Positions 21,801 through 29,095 of a stretch of 35,637 nucleotides of DNA are shown here, in pieces (positions within the stretch are counted from its first letter, which is position 1; every line of letters starts with the position of its first letter). A program made the position numbers and the translations under genes. A model generated the notes under the pieces. That model was given only the letters and a program-made list of their open reading frames with translations. It was not told where the DNA came from and made no database searches. The stretch spans positions 1 through 35,637 of the forward strand of contig JAIPMN010000864.1 in NCBI GenBank assembly GCA_020650975.1. Direction: 5' to 3'. The stretch comes from Apostichopus californicus. Lineage: Eukaryota > Echinodermata > Holothuroidea > Aspidochirotida > Stichopodidae.

Positions 21801-24800
21801 GCTCTCTAAGCAACATCAGAAGGAAGATGTTGAAAGACGAAGAGAAGACTGACGATGATGCATTCAGTTCATGGCAACCCACAAAAGTTTCCATCTACAC
21901 AAAAACAAGATTGGATGCGAAGAAATGGAGACGATGCTATAGAAACTACAGGAAACAGAAGAACAGTCTTTAAGAAACAGCCAGCATGAAGCTGGCAGCG
22001 AAGAAATAATGATGACACTGGCGAAAGATGCATGAACCGGATATTATTGATGGTTCTTGAACTCTTTGATGCAAAGAAGGGAAAAGGTCAACTTGACGAG
22101 AGCTTTAAAAGTCCAATAGCATGCAAGAAGAACACTCTAAGTCAGCTACTACAAGTCATTTGAAATTGGACCGATCAAAATTGGGAGGACCCATTCCAGG
22201 TACTTCTGTCAGTGCAACACCTCCCCCCCCCCCCCTCCTTCTCCCTCATTTGGACCTAGTACGATTCGGCTTCACTTATAATTTTGACCCAATTTTGGAA
22301 TTTCATTACATACTCAATGGATTGAAATAATTGCATGCAAGGACCTCTGACCTAATTAATTCGTTATACACAAAAATCTCTCTTAGCAACAGCTAAAACA
22401 TTGACTTCCCTTCTGCAGATCCATTGCATGATTCATAACGTGTCCGATCCACAGCACGACAATAGTAAAGGTTACATTTAATAACCAACACAGTTCCACT
22501 AGAAATATTTTAGTTATATTGCCATGGCAACAGATTTCCTCTAATCTATAGTCAAATTTCTGAATCCAGATTTAAAAAAAAGAAGTAGTGATCACTGTGA
22601 AGAGAAGTTCTTGAAGAATAATCTGATGCCAAGAATGACAGAAGTACTAATAATCATCAATTTTACTTCCAATTCATCATTGACTTATCATCAATTATTA
22701 AACATTTGAGCTGAATCAGAGGTCATTTCAATACTTCTTGGCATTATTAAAGGAATGCTGTATTTGCCCAAAATATGCTAGATATTCAAATATATAAACC
22801 TTCTAGGAAATTTGCCTCACTGGAACATTCAGTTGTCTTGTGTGTTCTTTAAAAATGTCTGAGAACAATTTCGAGAGTAAAGACCTCCAGGAGAGTACTT
22901 TTTGAAAACTTCTAGCAATTATAGCGTGCTATAATTTGGAGCCTATACTGACTACCTTTAAACACTCACATGTATTATATATATGTGTACTTGTATTCAA
23001 TGCTTCTTGTCCATGAGTTTTGTTTGCAAGCTTCATATTACAGGCTAATAGTTTACACAGTACAGAAAACAGGTTGCCATGACTACTTGCAGTGTAAGGC
23101 ATAGGAAAAAAATTCAAGAGAGGGAGGATGGGGGAAGGAGTTTGAAAATATGATCTTGATATCACTAAACAGATTAATTAATGAAGTTATTATGTCGTAA
23201 AAAAGTAAATCGTGTATTGACCTGACCAGTTTTTGAATGTATAAGACATCTAAACAATCTTCTCAAATTCTTTATCAATAAAAAAGAGGCAAAAAAAAGA
23301 AAGAAAAAGGAAAGCAAAATAAGATGAGGTGTTCTTGCAATGAAAACAAAATATCTACATCAACATTGCGATGTAAGTGATCACTTTCTCTCCCACTCTA
23401 TTTGAATTCTTTCTAACGATTAAGGAAGAAAATATAAAGAAGATAAAAGATGAGGGGTGGGGGAGAAAGGAATGCAAGGGATAACACCACACTGTAGCAA
23501 TCCAACCCAATCAACAACCGATAAAAGAGACCTTCAAAAAAAAGGAGGAAAGAAAAATAAGAAAAGTCCAAAATAACCAAAAAGAATTTTAAAATGCAAA
23601 CGGAGTTGCCAAAGAAATAAGGATTAGGGAGGACAAAATGAAATAACAATTAAACTTACTGGAATCCCTGAAAACTGCCAATAGGCCAACCAAAAACAAA
23701 AACAAAAGAGGACTATCAAAATGAAAGTGTTTTTACGAGATCGGACGTCTTTTTAAGTGATCTGCTGGTTCCTATTTACTGGCCCCCCCCCTTTTTTTTA
23801 ATGTGTCACTGACAGGTTATCATCTTCTGTGTGATTACATAATTGTGAAACCATCCCCCCCCCTTGTCTCCTTCGGTTAACTCTATCGAGTCACCGAGGA
23901 ATTGAGGCTACTATGATTTAATGGGTAGTAATATCTTGATGAAGTAATATTTCCATGAACTGATAATTAGATGCAGTGATATTTAGATGTGGGTTAAGCA
24001 ACTGTACCTGCTTTTAGTCTTAGAAAATCTACTGCAATCTTACCAAAGAGAGATTACACCTGTTTTAGTAATGAAAAATTCATAACACATGAGGAGAAAA
24101 TCAGCAGGAGGATATGTTAAAGGCCAGAGCTGTAGATAATAATTACGCCAATCTCAAGAAAAGGTTCAAAGTAAAAGGAATAGCACAAACAAAATGTTCC
24201 CATGTTAAATTTAATTGCAATCACCACTGTCTAATTAGGAATGAATGACACAAAATGTCAGTTATTATTATTATTATTTTTCATAATCTCAACATTCACT
24301 GGCTGTTTTTTGTGTGCAAAATATTGTACTTGAGTAAAAAGGAAAAAATTCAAGAAAGTTGTTTCTTACCACGAAGTCAGCCTCTGCTCAATTTCTTTTA
24401 GGAATTTACAATGGAAATCATAGATCGGTTCAAGGTGCTCGAAAAGATTCTCCAGCATATCGGGCTGGGTGACCTCATTGGCAGCCGCTCTACGAAACCA
24501 CTGCAGGAGAGAAGGAGAGAAAATAGTAATGAGATGATTGTTTCTTGTGTAAAATTAGAGGGCCCTGACGTTTCAATCCCGTCAGGATACTAACACATAT
24601 ATATTTGAGTGATATAGCCAGTGTGTATCGGTTTATAGCTTAAAGAGTGGTGATTTTGGAATGAGAAAGTGCACCTCTGATGTTGTGCCCCCTCACTTTT
24701 TTGCTTCTATTGATGATTCCTTTGTCAGCAGGGATTAAAAGGATCAAGATTTATTTCTACTTTCATGGACAGATAAACAGATCCGGAACAATTACAATTT

Positions 24801-26107
24801 TAATTTTTATCACTGAATAATTTACTGCTCAAATTTTGCATAGCAGTTTTGAAGTCAATGGATTTTGTGTCTTGTAAAATACTATGGTTCCTGTGTAAAG
24901 AAACAACTGCGATTCATGTTGGATTTGCAGAGCAATTTGACCATTTTTTCATAACATTTCGCAATACCGGATAAACTATTCCCTGGACATGGACAGATTT
25001 GGTGTAGAAAGGGAGATAAAAAACAAAAGTTTCTGTCTCTGAACAGCAAAAGGGAAGACATTTTTTCTAACCTGTTGCATTTGCAATTTTTTTTGCTTTC
25101 TTGGGGGGTTGGTCCCAGAAATAATGTAGATGACTACCTTTTGGTTCCCTTTAATGATAAATACTTATCTATCTGTCTGTCTATTTATAATAATCATAAT
25201 CAGGCTGTTATTTTTATGACACTTAGGCGCCCACAGACGTGGGAGTAGCCTGCAAGGGCTTATGGATTACAACTTTCACAAAAGTGCTGAAAACAGGATG
25301 GAAAACATTAGCCGGCAATTATGAAGAAAACAATTCCTGGCATGTTTGATTTTTTTTTTGCATTAAAGGTCCAGTTCACTTTCAATTCAAACAGAAACAC
25401 CTTGACAGTCCTGATATATATTTGCATTATCTTGATTATGACATTTTTTCAGAAAGTGCCGTATATGCAAAGGTGTTTATCCGTACCACAACGATGACCT
25501 CCAGGTCCTTCAGGTACGTTCTTTCAGTGGTCAAGATCTCCTTAGCGATGAAATAAGCCTTGTCCGGAGGATGTCGCTGTTGATAAGAAGAAAAAAAATA
25601 TCTAAGAAATGCCACAAAAAGTGTAAAACAACGTAGAACAAAAAATAAAACAATATTTTCCCTTCACTTACAGCATTTACTACACATTTTTGCTTTCGGT
25701 GACATGTTCAGTGTTCAGTTAACTGTTGTTTGCTAATTCAATTCACAATTGTATGAAAAATATTCATTCTACATTTTCACGAGAATTCCTACGAGAAAAC
25801 TAGACAAACATTTTTAATCCTAGCAACAATCAAAAGGCTTTCATGCCATTTCATTTGCAACATGAATATCAAATATTTTCTACAAACATGTCTGTACTCC
25901 CTCTTGTTGAAATAAAAACATTCGAAAAGCACATAATTTCACGCATGGAGTGATTGCCATGGCAACGGTACGCTGAAATGATTAAAATCCATCCTTTTAC
26001 CTTGACTTTTTTGACATGATTTTCATCTTCCTGAGCAGTGTCTTGTACCGGCATTGAGCTTTCCTGGGTTGCTGTGATGGTTTTCGAGGGTGACAGGACA
26101 GGGGAAC
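12832..26107 (-). CDS. FARP1: FARP1/2-like Rho guanine-nucleotide exchange factor (DH-PH-PH), 3' thirteen exons
   Basis: Thirteen minus-strand exons join with matching phases into 527 residues ending at TGA (12832-12834). DH domain, about residues 40-240: DKAYFIAKEILTTERTYLKD (CR1), then RIGD-like GVGDIMLKN, then FEVQKVCYLPFNTFLLKPLQ with LLHY (the exchange core). First PH, about 260-355: GCLHKLSRKGYQQRMFFLFS. Second PH, about 425-520: LLRKFKNSNGWQKLWVVFTN and KDYVFKLQFKTHVYFFRAES. Between the PHs is SLERQSQHRANTTVPVCWHR, also conserved in FARP. FARP proteins activate Rho GTPases (Rac1 for FARP1 and FARP2) at membranes, downstream of semaphorin/plexin and at dendrites, and are autoinhibited by their PH domains. 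The FERM half should lie upstream, beyond about 27 kb or outside the window. One invertebrate gene probably corresponds to both FARP1 and FARP2. Confidence 0.93.
13258..13591. mobile_element. hAT-type MITE with assembly gap inside
   Basis: Termini CATAGGCATAGGAG and its exact complement form perfect 14-bp inverted repeats, flanked on both sides by the 8-bp duplication CATCTACA (13250-13257 and 13592-13599). The interior has G and C runs near both ends and a 10-base N gap at 13538-13547 followed by about 27 C. The true length across the gap is unknown. It lies in the intron between the last two FARP-like coding exons. Confidence 0.88.
13538..13547. other. Assembly gap (10 N) between G and C homopolymers
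   Basis: Ten N sit between a 7-base G run and a C run. The placeholder length and strand-switching homopolymers suggest a sequencing failure in the MITE's subterminal repeats. Confidence 0.95.
13653..13804 (-). CDS. FARP1: FARP-like exon, second PH domain (middle)
   Basis: 152 bases, acceptor AACCAG and donor ACAG before GTGAGA. It encodes DGYPLASLPLLGYTITQPGE, then KDYVFKLQFKTHVYFFRAES and EYTFY. The phase runs into the last exon. A hAT-type MITE ends 61 bases beyond its donor. Confidence 0.93.
14032..14590. repeat. 31-bp minisatellite with three-unit higher-order repeat
   Basis: About 18 units of 29-32 bp of the type GTGCACCATACTGGGACAGA followed by TGTACCAAG. In the middle, three unit variants recur in fixed order (GGTGTACCACC type, AGTGCACC type, GCTGCATC type) about three times, one round carrying a small deletion. 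It lies in an intron of the FARP-like gene, about 165 bases from an exon. Its minus-strand frame is a shadow. Confidence 0.9.
14755..14862 (-). CDS. FARP1: FARP-like exon, second PH domain (start)
   Basis: 36 codons in phase 0, acceptor AATCTAG and donor CAG before GTGAGT. It encodes NQLSGFLLRKFKNSNGWQKL then WVVFTNFCLFFYKSYQ: the first strands of the PH fold with the FARP-specific NSNGWQKLWVVFTN. Confidence 0.94.
15017..15075 (+). repeat. Possible tRNA-derived SINE fragment
   Basis: GCCTAGTGGTTAAGACACTA resembles a tRNA A-box region, with GGTTCAAGG shortly after. The spacing is too short for an intact A/B-box pair and no tail was found. Confidence 0.3.
15621..15784 (-). CDS. FARP1: FARP-like exon, inter-PH linker
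   Basis: 164 bases, acceptor TTGTTCAG after a T-rich tract and donor CAG before GTCAGT. It encodes an acidic/serine linker (DESEDDVSSPSRSLERQ), then VCWHRNTSVSM, a motif kept between the two PH domains in FARP1. Confidence 0.93.
16521..16575 (-). CDS. FARP1: FARP-like small exon, end of first PH domain
   Basis: 55 bases, acceptor CATCAG and donor GTAAGT. It encodes DIKSAMALCQDNETTTTV plus one base. DIKxAM is the end of the PH1 C-terminal helix. The MITE at 16885-17238 is in the intron before it. Confidence 0.85.
16885..17238. mobile_element. hAT-type MITE with perfect 8-bp target duplication
   Basis: 354 bp. The inverted ends CAGTGGTTCTCAAA match at all 14 bases and are flanked by GTCTACAG on both sides (16877-16884 and 17239-17246). 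The CAGTGGTTCTCAA end is a well-known hAT non-autonomous terminus in animals. The interior is C-rich without transposase. The right duplication stops 12 bases from the splice donor of the FARP-like exon 17258-17371. Confidence 0.92.
17258..17371 (-). CDS. FARP1: FARP-like exon, first PH domain (second half)
   Basis: 38 codons in phase 0, acceptor GATTGTAG and donor TCG before GTAAGT. It encodes IEDSELDRSVANCFTLYGGN then KTVVIAASNPEEKDRWMS, with the PH-type helix Trp. A MITE with its target duplication ends 12 bases from the donor. Confidence 0.92.
17372..18479 (-). other. FARP-like intron with T-rich tract
   Basis: Holds a T-rich low-complexity tract at about 17449-17525. No exon recognised between the two PH1 exons, whose phases join directly. 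Confidence 0.5.
18480..18638 (-). CDS. FARP1: FARP-like exon, first PH domain (first half)
   Basis: 53 codons in phase 0, acceptor CTCATGCAG and donor GTG before GTAAGT. It encodes QFIREGCLHKLSRKGYQQRM, then FFLFSDMLLYTSKG and SSNQFKVHGQIPLKGVV. The open frame on the opposite strand is only a shadow. Confidence 0.94.
19317..19447 (-). CDS. FARP1: FARP-like exon, DH to PH1 junction
   Basis: 131 bases, acceptor CTATTTCAG and donor AAGG before GTATGT. It encodes AVAEVGELTSNLVNDLKQIG, then NFLKLTELQRDLVGMDNLV and QPGR: the last DH helix and the linker into PH1. Confidence 0.92.
19738..19991 (+). mobile_element. tRNA-derived SINE with TACA tail
   Basis: The head reads TGTTAGCACAGGGGTTAACG (RNA polymerase III A-box) with GAGTTTGAGTCAC as a diverged B-box, then an unrelated body (GTTGTTGACAATTGACAATT, later GATGGCTTCTTCGCGAGTTC). 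It ends in a (TACA)n tail at 19969-19991. This head-body-short-repeat layout is that of SINEs mobilised by a LINE. It lies in the FARP-like intron with its tail about 15 bases from the donor of exon 20007-20057 (opposite orientation to the gene). Confidence 0.82.
20007..20057 (-). CDS. FARP1: FARP-like micro-exon in DH domain
   Basis: 51 bases, acceptor TTTTTTTCAG and donor AAAG before GTAAGA. It encodes LVKYYPETHPDYKDCK with split codons on both sides. It corresponds to the KHHPPSHADFRDCR segment of FARP1. A SINE tail lies about 15 bases past its donor. Confidence 0.92.
20230..20538 (-). repeat. Two decayed tandem copies of a splice-donor region
   Basis: The last roughly 50 bases of the DH exon with its donor and about 70 bases of intron form a unit of about 122-128 bp, repeated twice more in the intron (anchor GGAGTAAT at 20317, 20445 and, in the exon, 20567). 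The nearer copy keeps CTGTCTAGAATGAACTGATA (exon: GAATGAGCTG) and a donor-like GTAAAT, but has lost two bases in the coding part. The farther copy is more diverged. Between them AATTAGCCATTCATC and CATGCATATTCATTACATAT are shared. Confidence 0.88.
20546..20814 (-). CDS. FARP1: FARP-like main DH exon
   Basis: 269 bases, acceptor TCTTACAG and donor GACA before GTAAGT. It encodes EGRANTEVKGSYQGVGDIML, a coiled middle, then FEVQKVCYLPFNTFLLKPLQ and RLLHYQLILD, the most conserved DH surface that contacts the GTPase. Its last roughly 50 bases plus the donor have two decayed copies in the next intron (20230-20538). Confidence 0.95.
20861..21014 (-). repeat. U2-snRNA-headed dispersed repeat, copy 2
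   Basis: The minus strand reads GTGTAGTATCTGTTC, identical to the U2 branch-site-recognition stretch, then CCTTTCAAGGGGAATGG, and runs collinear with copy 1 (ACACCTGACGATGATCACAC, then GGGGACTGGGGTTAGAAGCG). It ends with hairpin GCCCAGG-TTCTTT-CCTGGGC and GACTTTTTC, which would suit a polymerase III stop. The first 30 U2 bases are missing; AT repeats replace them. It lies in the large DH intron, 47 bases beyond the 5' border of the main DH exon. Confidence 0.7.
21015..21052. repeat. ACATATTCATAT short tandem repeat
   Basis: About three 14-bp copies of ACATATTCATATAT directly abutting the truncated U2-headed repeat. Possibly a degenerate tail or an expanded target site. Confidence 0.6.
21141..21478. 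mobile_element. MITE with CAGGGCAAATT ends
   Basis: 338 bp. The left end CAGGGCAAATT and its exact complement at the right form 11-bp inverted repeats. The interior repeats GGTTGTCC-like words near both ends (TCTGGTTGTCC and TTCGGTTGTCC). The ends look hAT-like, but I see no convincing 8-bp target duplication, so it may be old. Confidence 0.65.
21483..21616. repeat. Imperfect tandem duplication
   Basis: Two units of about 65-70 bp share GTGTACTGTGGGTAC / GTGTGCTGTAAGTAC, TTAACAGAACTTG and TGAAGTTTCAGTC-ATCAA. The second carries a small insertion. Confidence 0.75.
21617..24369 (-). other. Rest of the large DH-domain intron
   Basis: AT-rich with C runs near 22217, 23783 and 23857 and a purine-rich stretch at 23280-23340. 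Flanking exon phases join directly, so no coding exon is required here, and none was recognised. Confidence 0.5.
22518..22531. promoter_or_regulatory. RFX X-box-like palindrome
   Basis: ATTGCCATGGCAAC matches the X-box consensus GTTGCCATGGCAAC at 13 of 14 positions. Intronic. Binding is inference. Confidence 0.45.
24370..24500 (-). CDS. FARP1: FARP-like exon, DH domain (second segment)
   Basis: 131 bases, acceptor TCTCCTGCAG and donor CGTG before GTAAGA. It encodes WFRRAAANEVTQPDMLENLF then EHLEPIYDFHCKFLKEIEQR and LTS. The split Trp codon continues into EGR of the next exon, matching LALWEGR in human FARP1. Confidence 0.94.
25487..25576 (-). CDS. FARP1: FARP-like exon, start of DH domain
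   Basis: 30 codons in phase 0, acceptor ATCAACAG and donor GTG before GTACGG. It encodes RHPPDKAYFIAKEILTTERT then YLKDLEVIVV: DH conserved region 1 with the Glu that contacts the GTPase switch region. Confidence 0.94.
25953..25966. promoter_or_regulatory. RFX X-box-like palindrome
   Basis: ATTGCCATGGCAAC again, 13 of 14 to consensus, just left of the linker exon 26001-26107, in the intron before the first DH exon. Confidence 0.45.
26001..26107 (-). CDS. FARP1: FARP-like exon, linker before DH domain
   Basis: 107 bases, acceptor TGTGTAG and donor AAG before GTAAAA. It encodes SPVLSPSKTITATQESSMPV then QDTAQEDENHVKKVK. It corresponds to the variable SP-rich, then acidic, then basic linker (SPLISP...DDEDEG) just before the DH domain in FARP1. 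Confidence 0.85.
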
Positions 26108-26479
26108 CTACACAGAAGGGGGGAAAGGAACAATAACAGATCAAATAAAGGGTTCAATTGCAAACTGTGATGATGTCAAGTTCATAATTTCACACGATTC
26201 ATAATACCTACATAATTTTCAGGTGTTATTATTATTTTTCTTTTTTTAAAGTTTCAAGTTTATTAAAAATCCAGAATAAATACATGAAAGAACATATTTA
26301 TAAATAGGATATGAAAAACAGTTAGAGAGTTATAAAGCCTTACAATGCACAAGGTATCTAGTATAGAAAGCATACACGTATAGTAAGAATCTGAGTATGA
26401 AACTGAGTGAAACCATGAAATGATCAGCAACAAATAAATAATCATGTTTGTTGGATAAATCCTTGTAAGTTCAAACTCC

Positions 26480-26575
26480 CTATTATTATATAATAAGTTA
26501 TTAAACCTAATTGAGGTTTACCAACCTTAATGAGGTAATCATAACCTTATTATGTATTTGCTAACCTCACTGAGA
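26480..26575. repeat. Degenerate short repeats around AACCTNANTGAGGT
   Basis: AACCTAATTGAGGTT (a palindrome with AATT centre), AACCTTAATGAGGT and AACCTCACTGAG recur within about 100 bases. Probably a decayed tandem repeat. Confidence 0.4.
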
Positions 26576-26768
26576 CCTGTATTAGTTCACCATGATATTA
26601 TCATTAGATGGAAGGTTGAAAAGAACAACTTACCTTTTAAGTTTTTATCTAGACATGAGAGAACTAATAAGACTTACCTTTATAAACTGTGCAACTAGCT
26701 GGGATTCCTACTGGGTTTTTATCTTCTCCCCCCCCTCAGCTAAGAATGAGTAAGTTTGCGATACTTAC

Positions 26769-26908
26769 GGCTCTCGTCTGTCCTAACCCTGGTCAACCAG
26801 GTCCTCGGGTTCTTGAGGGTTACTGTTACCGCAAAGTTTGGATCAATGCTAATTTTGTTTTTGTAGATCCATAACGGAAAGGGAAACCCAACTACATCCA
26901 TGGGTTTG
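26769..26908 (-). CDS. Candidate further upstream FARP-like linker exon
   Basis: The donor after GAGAGCC is a perfect GTAAGTAT, and it leaves one base (C) that completes an Arg codon with the GT opening exon 26001-26107, so the phase agrees. The frame is open for 46 codons back to a possible acceptor (CTTTTATCACCAG); a nearer acceptor is also possible. The predicted residues (VTVTLKNPRTWLTRVRTDES) are not recognisable, which is expected for this variable linker but means there is no independent support. Confidence 0.38.
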
Positions 26909-28640
26909 CTGGTGATAAAAGAGTTGTTTGCAGATCCCACAGAGGAGAGACAGATATGTAGGAATACAACATTGAAACATGAACTACATGAACATGACAT
27001 GGAGCTTCCAGCTAATACTTAAGTAGCCAAAAATATTTCAAAAACCTCATGATCTACACAAATTCAATTTTTATGACCTTGGTATAGTGAGACTCTTGTG
27101 GTGGGAGAAGGGTGGGGAGGTGGGGGGGGGCAGGGACAAAAGAGGGAAAAATCCCATTGCAACCATCAATCATACAACAAAATAAACTAAATTTTTAATG
27201 TCAAATATGGATGAATAATGAGTAGTTGTGACTTCTTGTAATGTCAGGAGTTATTGCCTATATTTCATTGTAAGCGATGAAAATACAATTTTTAAGTTGT
27301 TGTTTAGTTATTTGTATGGTATACATAGATATGTGTGAACATAGATAGGATACCACTGGATGTGGTAATACTACAATATCTGTTATTCATGTATAAATCC
27401 CTGTAAATGTAAGTACACAGTATTGAGTAATGTATAGAGAGAGCTATATGAAGCATTCAAGAGCAAATTTTGACCTTGGAAAATTTGCTTCTATATAATA
27501 ATCCATCCAACGTCACGGTTACAGAATTATGAATAAGATTTACGGTAAAATCAGAGAGAATTAGCTATGGTACGATGATACGGAGTACTGATAGCCTCAA
27601 GTGATAATGTAAATACACAAAGAAGAGCTATTAACATCGTCTGTTGTACCTCATAAAGTTTATTGCTTCAAATTAGAAATCATTTCAGATATCATGAGTA
27701 TTAATTTAGTTAATAATAATAATGATGATGATAATAATACGAAAACGCTTGCATGATTACATGTGAAGTTGGTAATATTAAGTACTACATTTAGGATGGA
27801 TAGGAGTTGTATTAACTACAAAGAGTTGAAGGTAAACAAGAATCAATAAAATGGGGGGGTCAGTCATGCAAAGTATAGACTAACTGATAAATATCATGTG
27901 ACTCAACAGGAATCGAAACTAGTGTAATAGGGAATCTAAAACTGATGTTTTCGTTGTTTGTATGAACGCTTTCGTTTACCTATAGAGAAGATGCTGTCTA
28001 ATGGATCAAGTTATACTATCAAAATTTAAGGGAAAATTTGTTTGAGAGAACTACAAAAAATTCTTTAAACCATGTAAAGTAATGATCAAATAGTTGGAAA
28101 AGCTTTTAAAATATATTTGGTGCATTATGATGAAAGAGGTGGGAGAGTATTTCTTACAATCTGCTGAGCTAGGATAGATTCAAGATGTCAAATCATCCTT
28201 CAGGAGTAAACTGTAAAGACAACGTATGTGTCTGCTCTCACCATGAGACAATTATCATTGATGGCTTCAAGACAGAGCGTATGTCTACAAATACTGTCCA
28301 TCAGAATAAAAACATCTTTAAAAGGACTTTTTCTCCTTCAAATCTGGTTTACAAGGCAGATTCCTCATAATATTTCATAGGTTTTAATGCCGTTTGGACG
28401 GTTCAAATGTTAACAGCTTAGATTGAAGGTTCACGAACTGTACTTCATACAGTTTACCAAGGTACTTTGACACGTTTTATTCTCTTCTCTAAAGGAGTAT
28501 TTCAACTACTGTTTATCAAGAAAATTACTGTCTGAGATGGTCTTTTATGGGATTATGCAAATTGCTTAAAATGAAGTAAATGTCTTTAGGAATAAAATAT
28601 CCTCCATTGTTTCATTGATCTTACTGCCATCAGGTATCAT
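26909..28640. other. Presumed FARP-like intron or 5' flank
   Basis: AT-rich; G run at 27122-27130 and a TAA/TGA triplet microsatellite at about 27712-27740. No exon recognised on either strand. Confidence 0.45.
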
Positions 28641-28649
28641 CTAACTAGC

Positions 28650-28663
28650 ATTGCCATGGTAAC
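28650..28663. promoter_or_regulatory. RFX X-box-like palindrome (cluster site 1)
   Basis: ATTGCCATGGTAAC fits the degenerate X-box GTNRCC-N(0-3)-RGYAAC form apart from its first base. It is the first of four sites within 253 bases. Confidence 0.45.
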
Positions 28664-28783
28664 AGTCTCTCCTCTGATCAAGCTCCATCTATCAGAAATT
28701 CAACCTCAATGAGATGTCTGCGTTAGGTCAGTCTCGGTTGTTCTTATAAAAAGGCAAATAACTGCTACTTAGGAACACCAAGT

Positions 28784-28812
28784 TTTACCATGGCAACCGT
28801 TGCTATGAGAAC
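28784..28812. promoter_or_regulatory. Two adjacent X-box-like sites (cluster sites 2 and 3)
   Basis: TTTACCATGGCAAC is followed after one base by GTTGCTATGAGAAC. Each resembles GTTGCYATGGYAAC with one or two mismatches. Confidence 0.4.
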
Positions 28813-28885
28813 TGAGATACCAATAATAGGATTCCAATGACAAACCGAGTAAAATATCTCTCATCTTCCCTTATGTTAGTTAATA

Positions 28886-28902
28886 ATTGCCACGGTGGCA
28901 AC
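28886..28902. promoter_or_regulatory. X-box-like palindrome with wider spacing (cluster site 4)
   Basis: ATTGCCACGGTGGCAAC: two half sites TTGCC and GGCAA separated by five bases, wider than the usual X-box spacer. Confidence 0.3.
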
Positions 28903-28974
28903 CTCTTGTATAATAAAGCAGCATGTTAGTGGTCAATTACTGTATCTTGTCTTTCACTTCTCAGAAAGCTAGGT

Positions 28975-29095
28975 CTCCTACTACACCCATTCCACTACTA
29001 CCCATTCCACTACACCCATTCCACTACACCCATTCCACTACATCCATTCCACTACACCCATTCCACTACTACCCATTCCACTACACCCATTCCAC
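28975..29095. repeat. CCCATTCCACTACA minisatellite
   Basis: About eight units of 14-15 bp (CCCATTCCACTACA, some with CTACTA). It keeps a plus-strand frame open, reading PFHY/PIPLH-type repeats, which is not a gene. Confidence 0.9.

Noticed and set aside
26689-26874. Plus-strand frame with SSPPPQLR
   Set aside because: Antisense to the candidate FARP linker exon and includes a C run; no plus-strand gene context.
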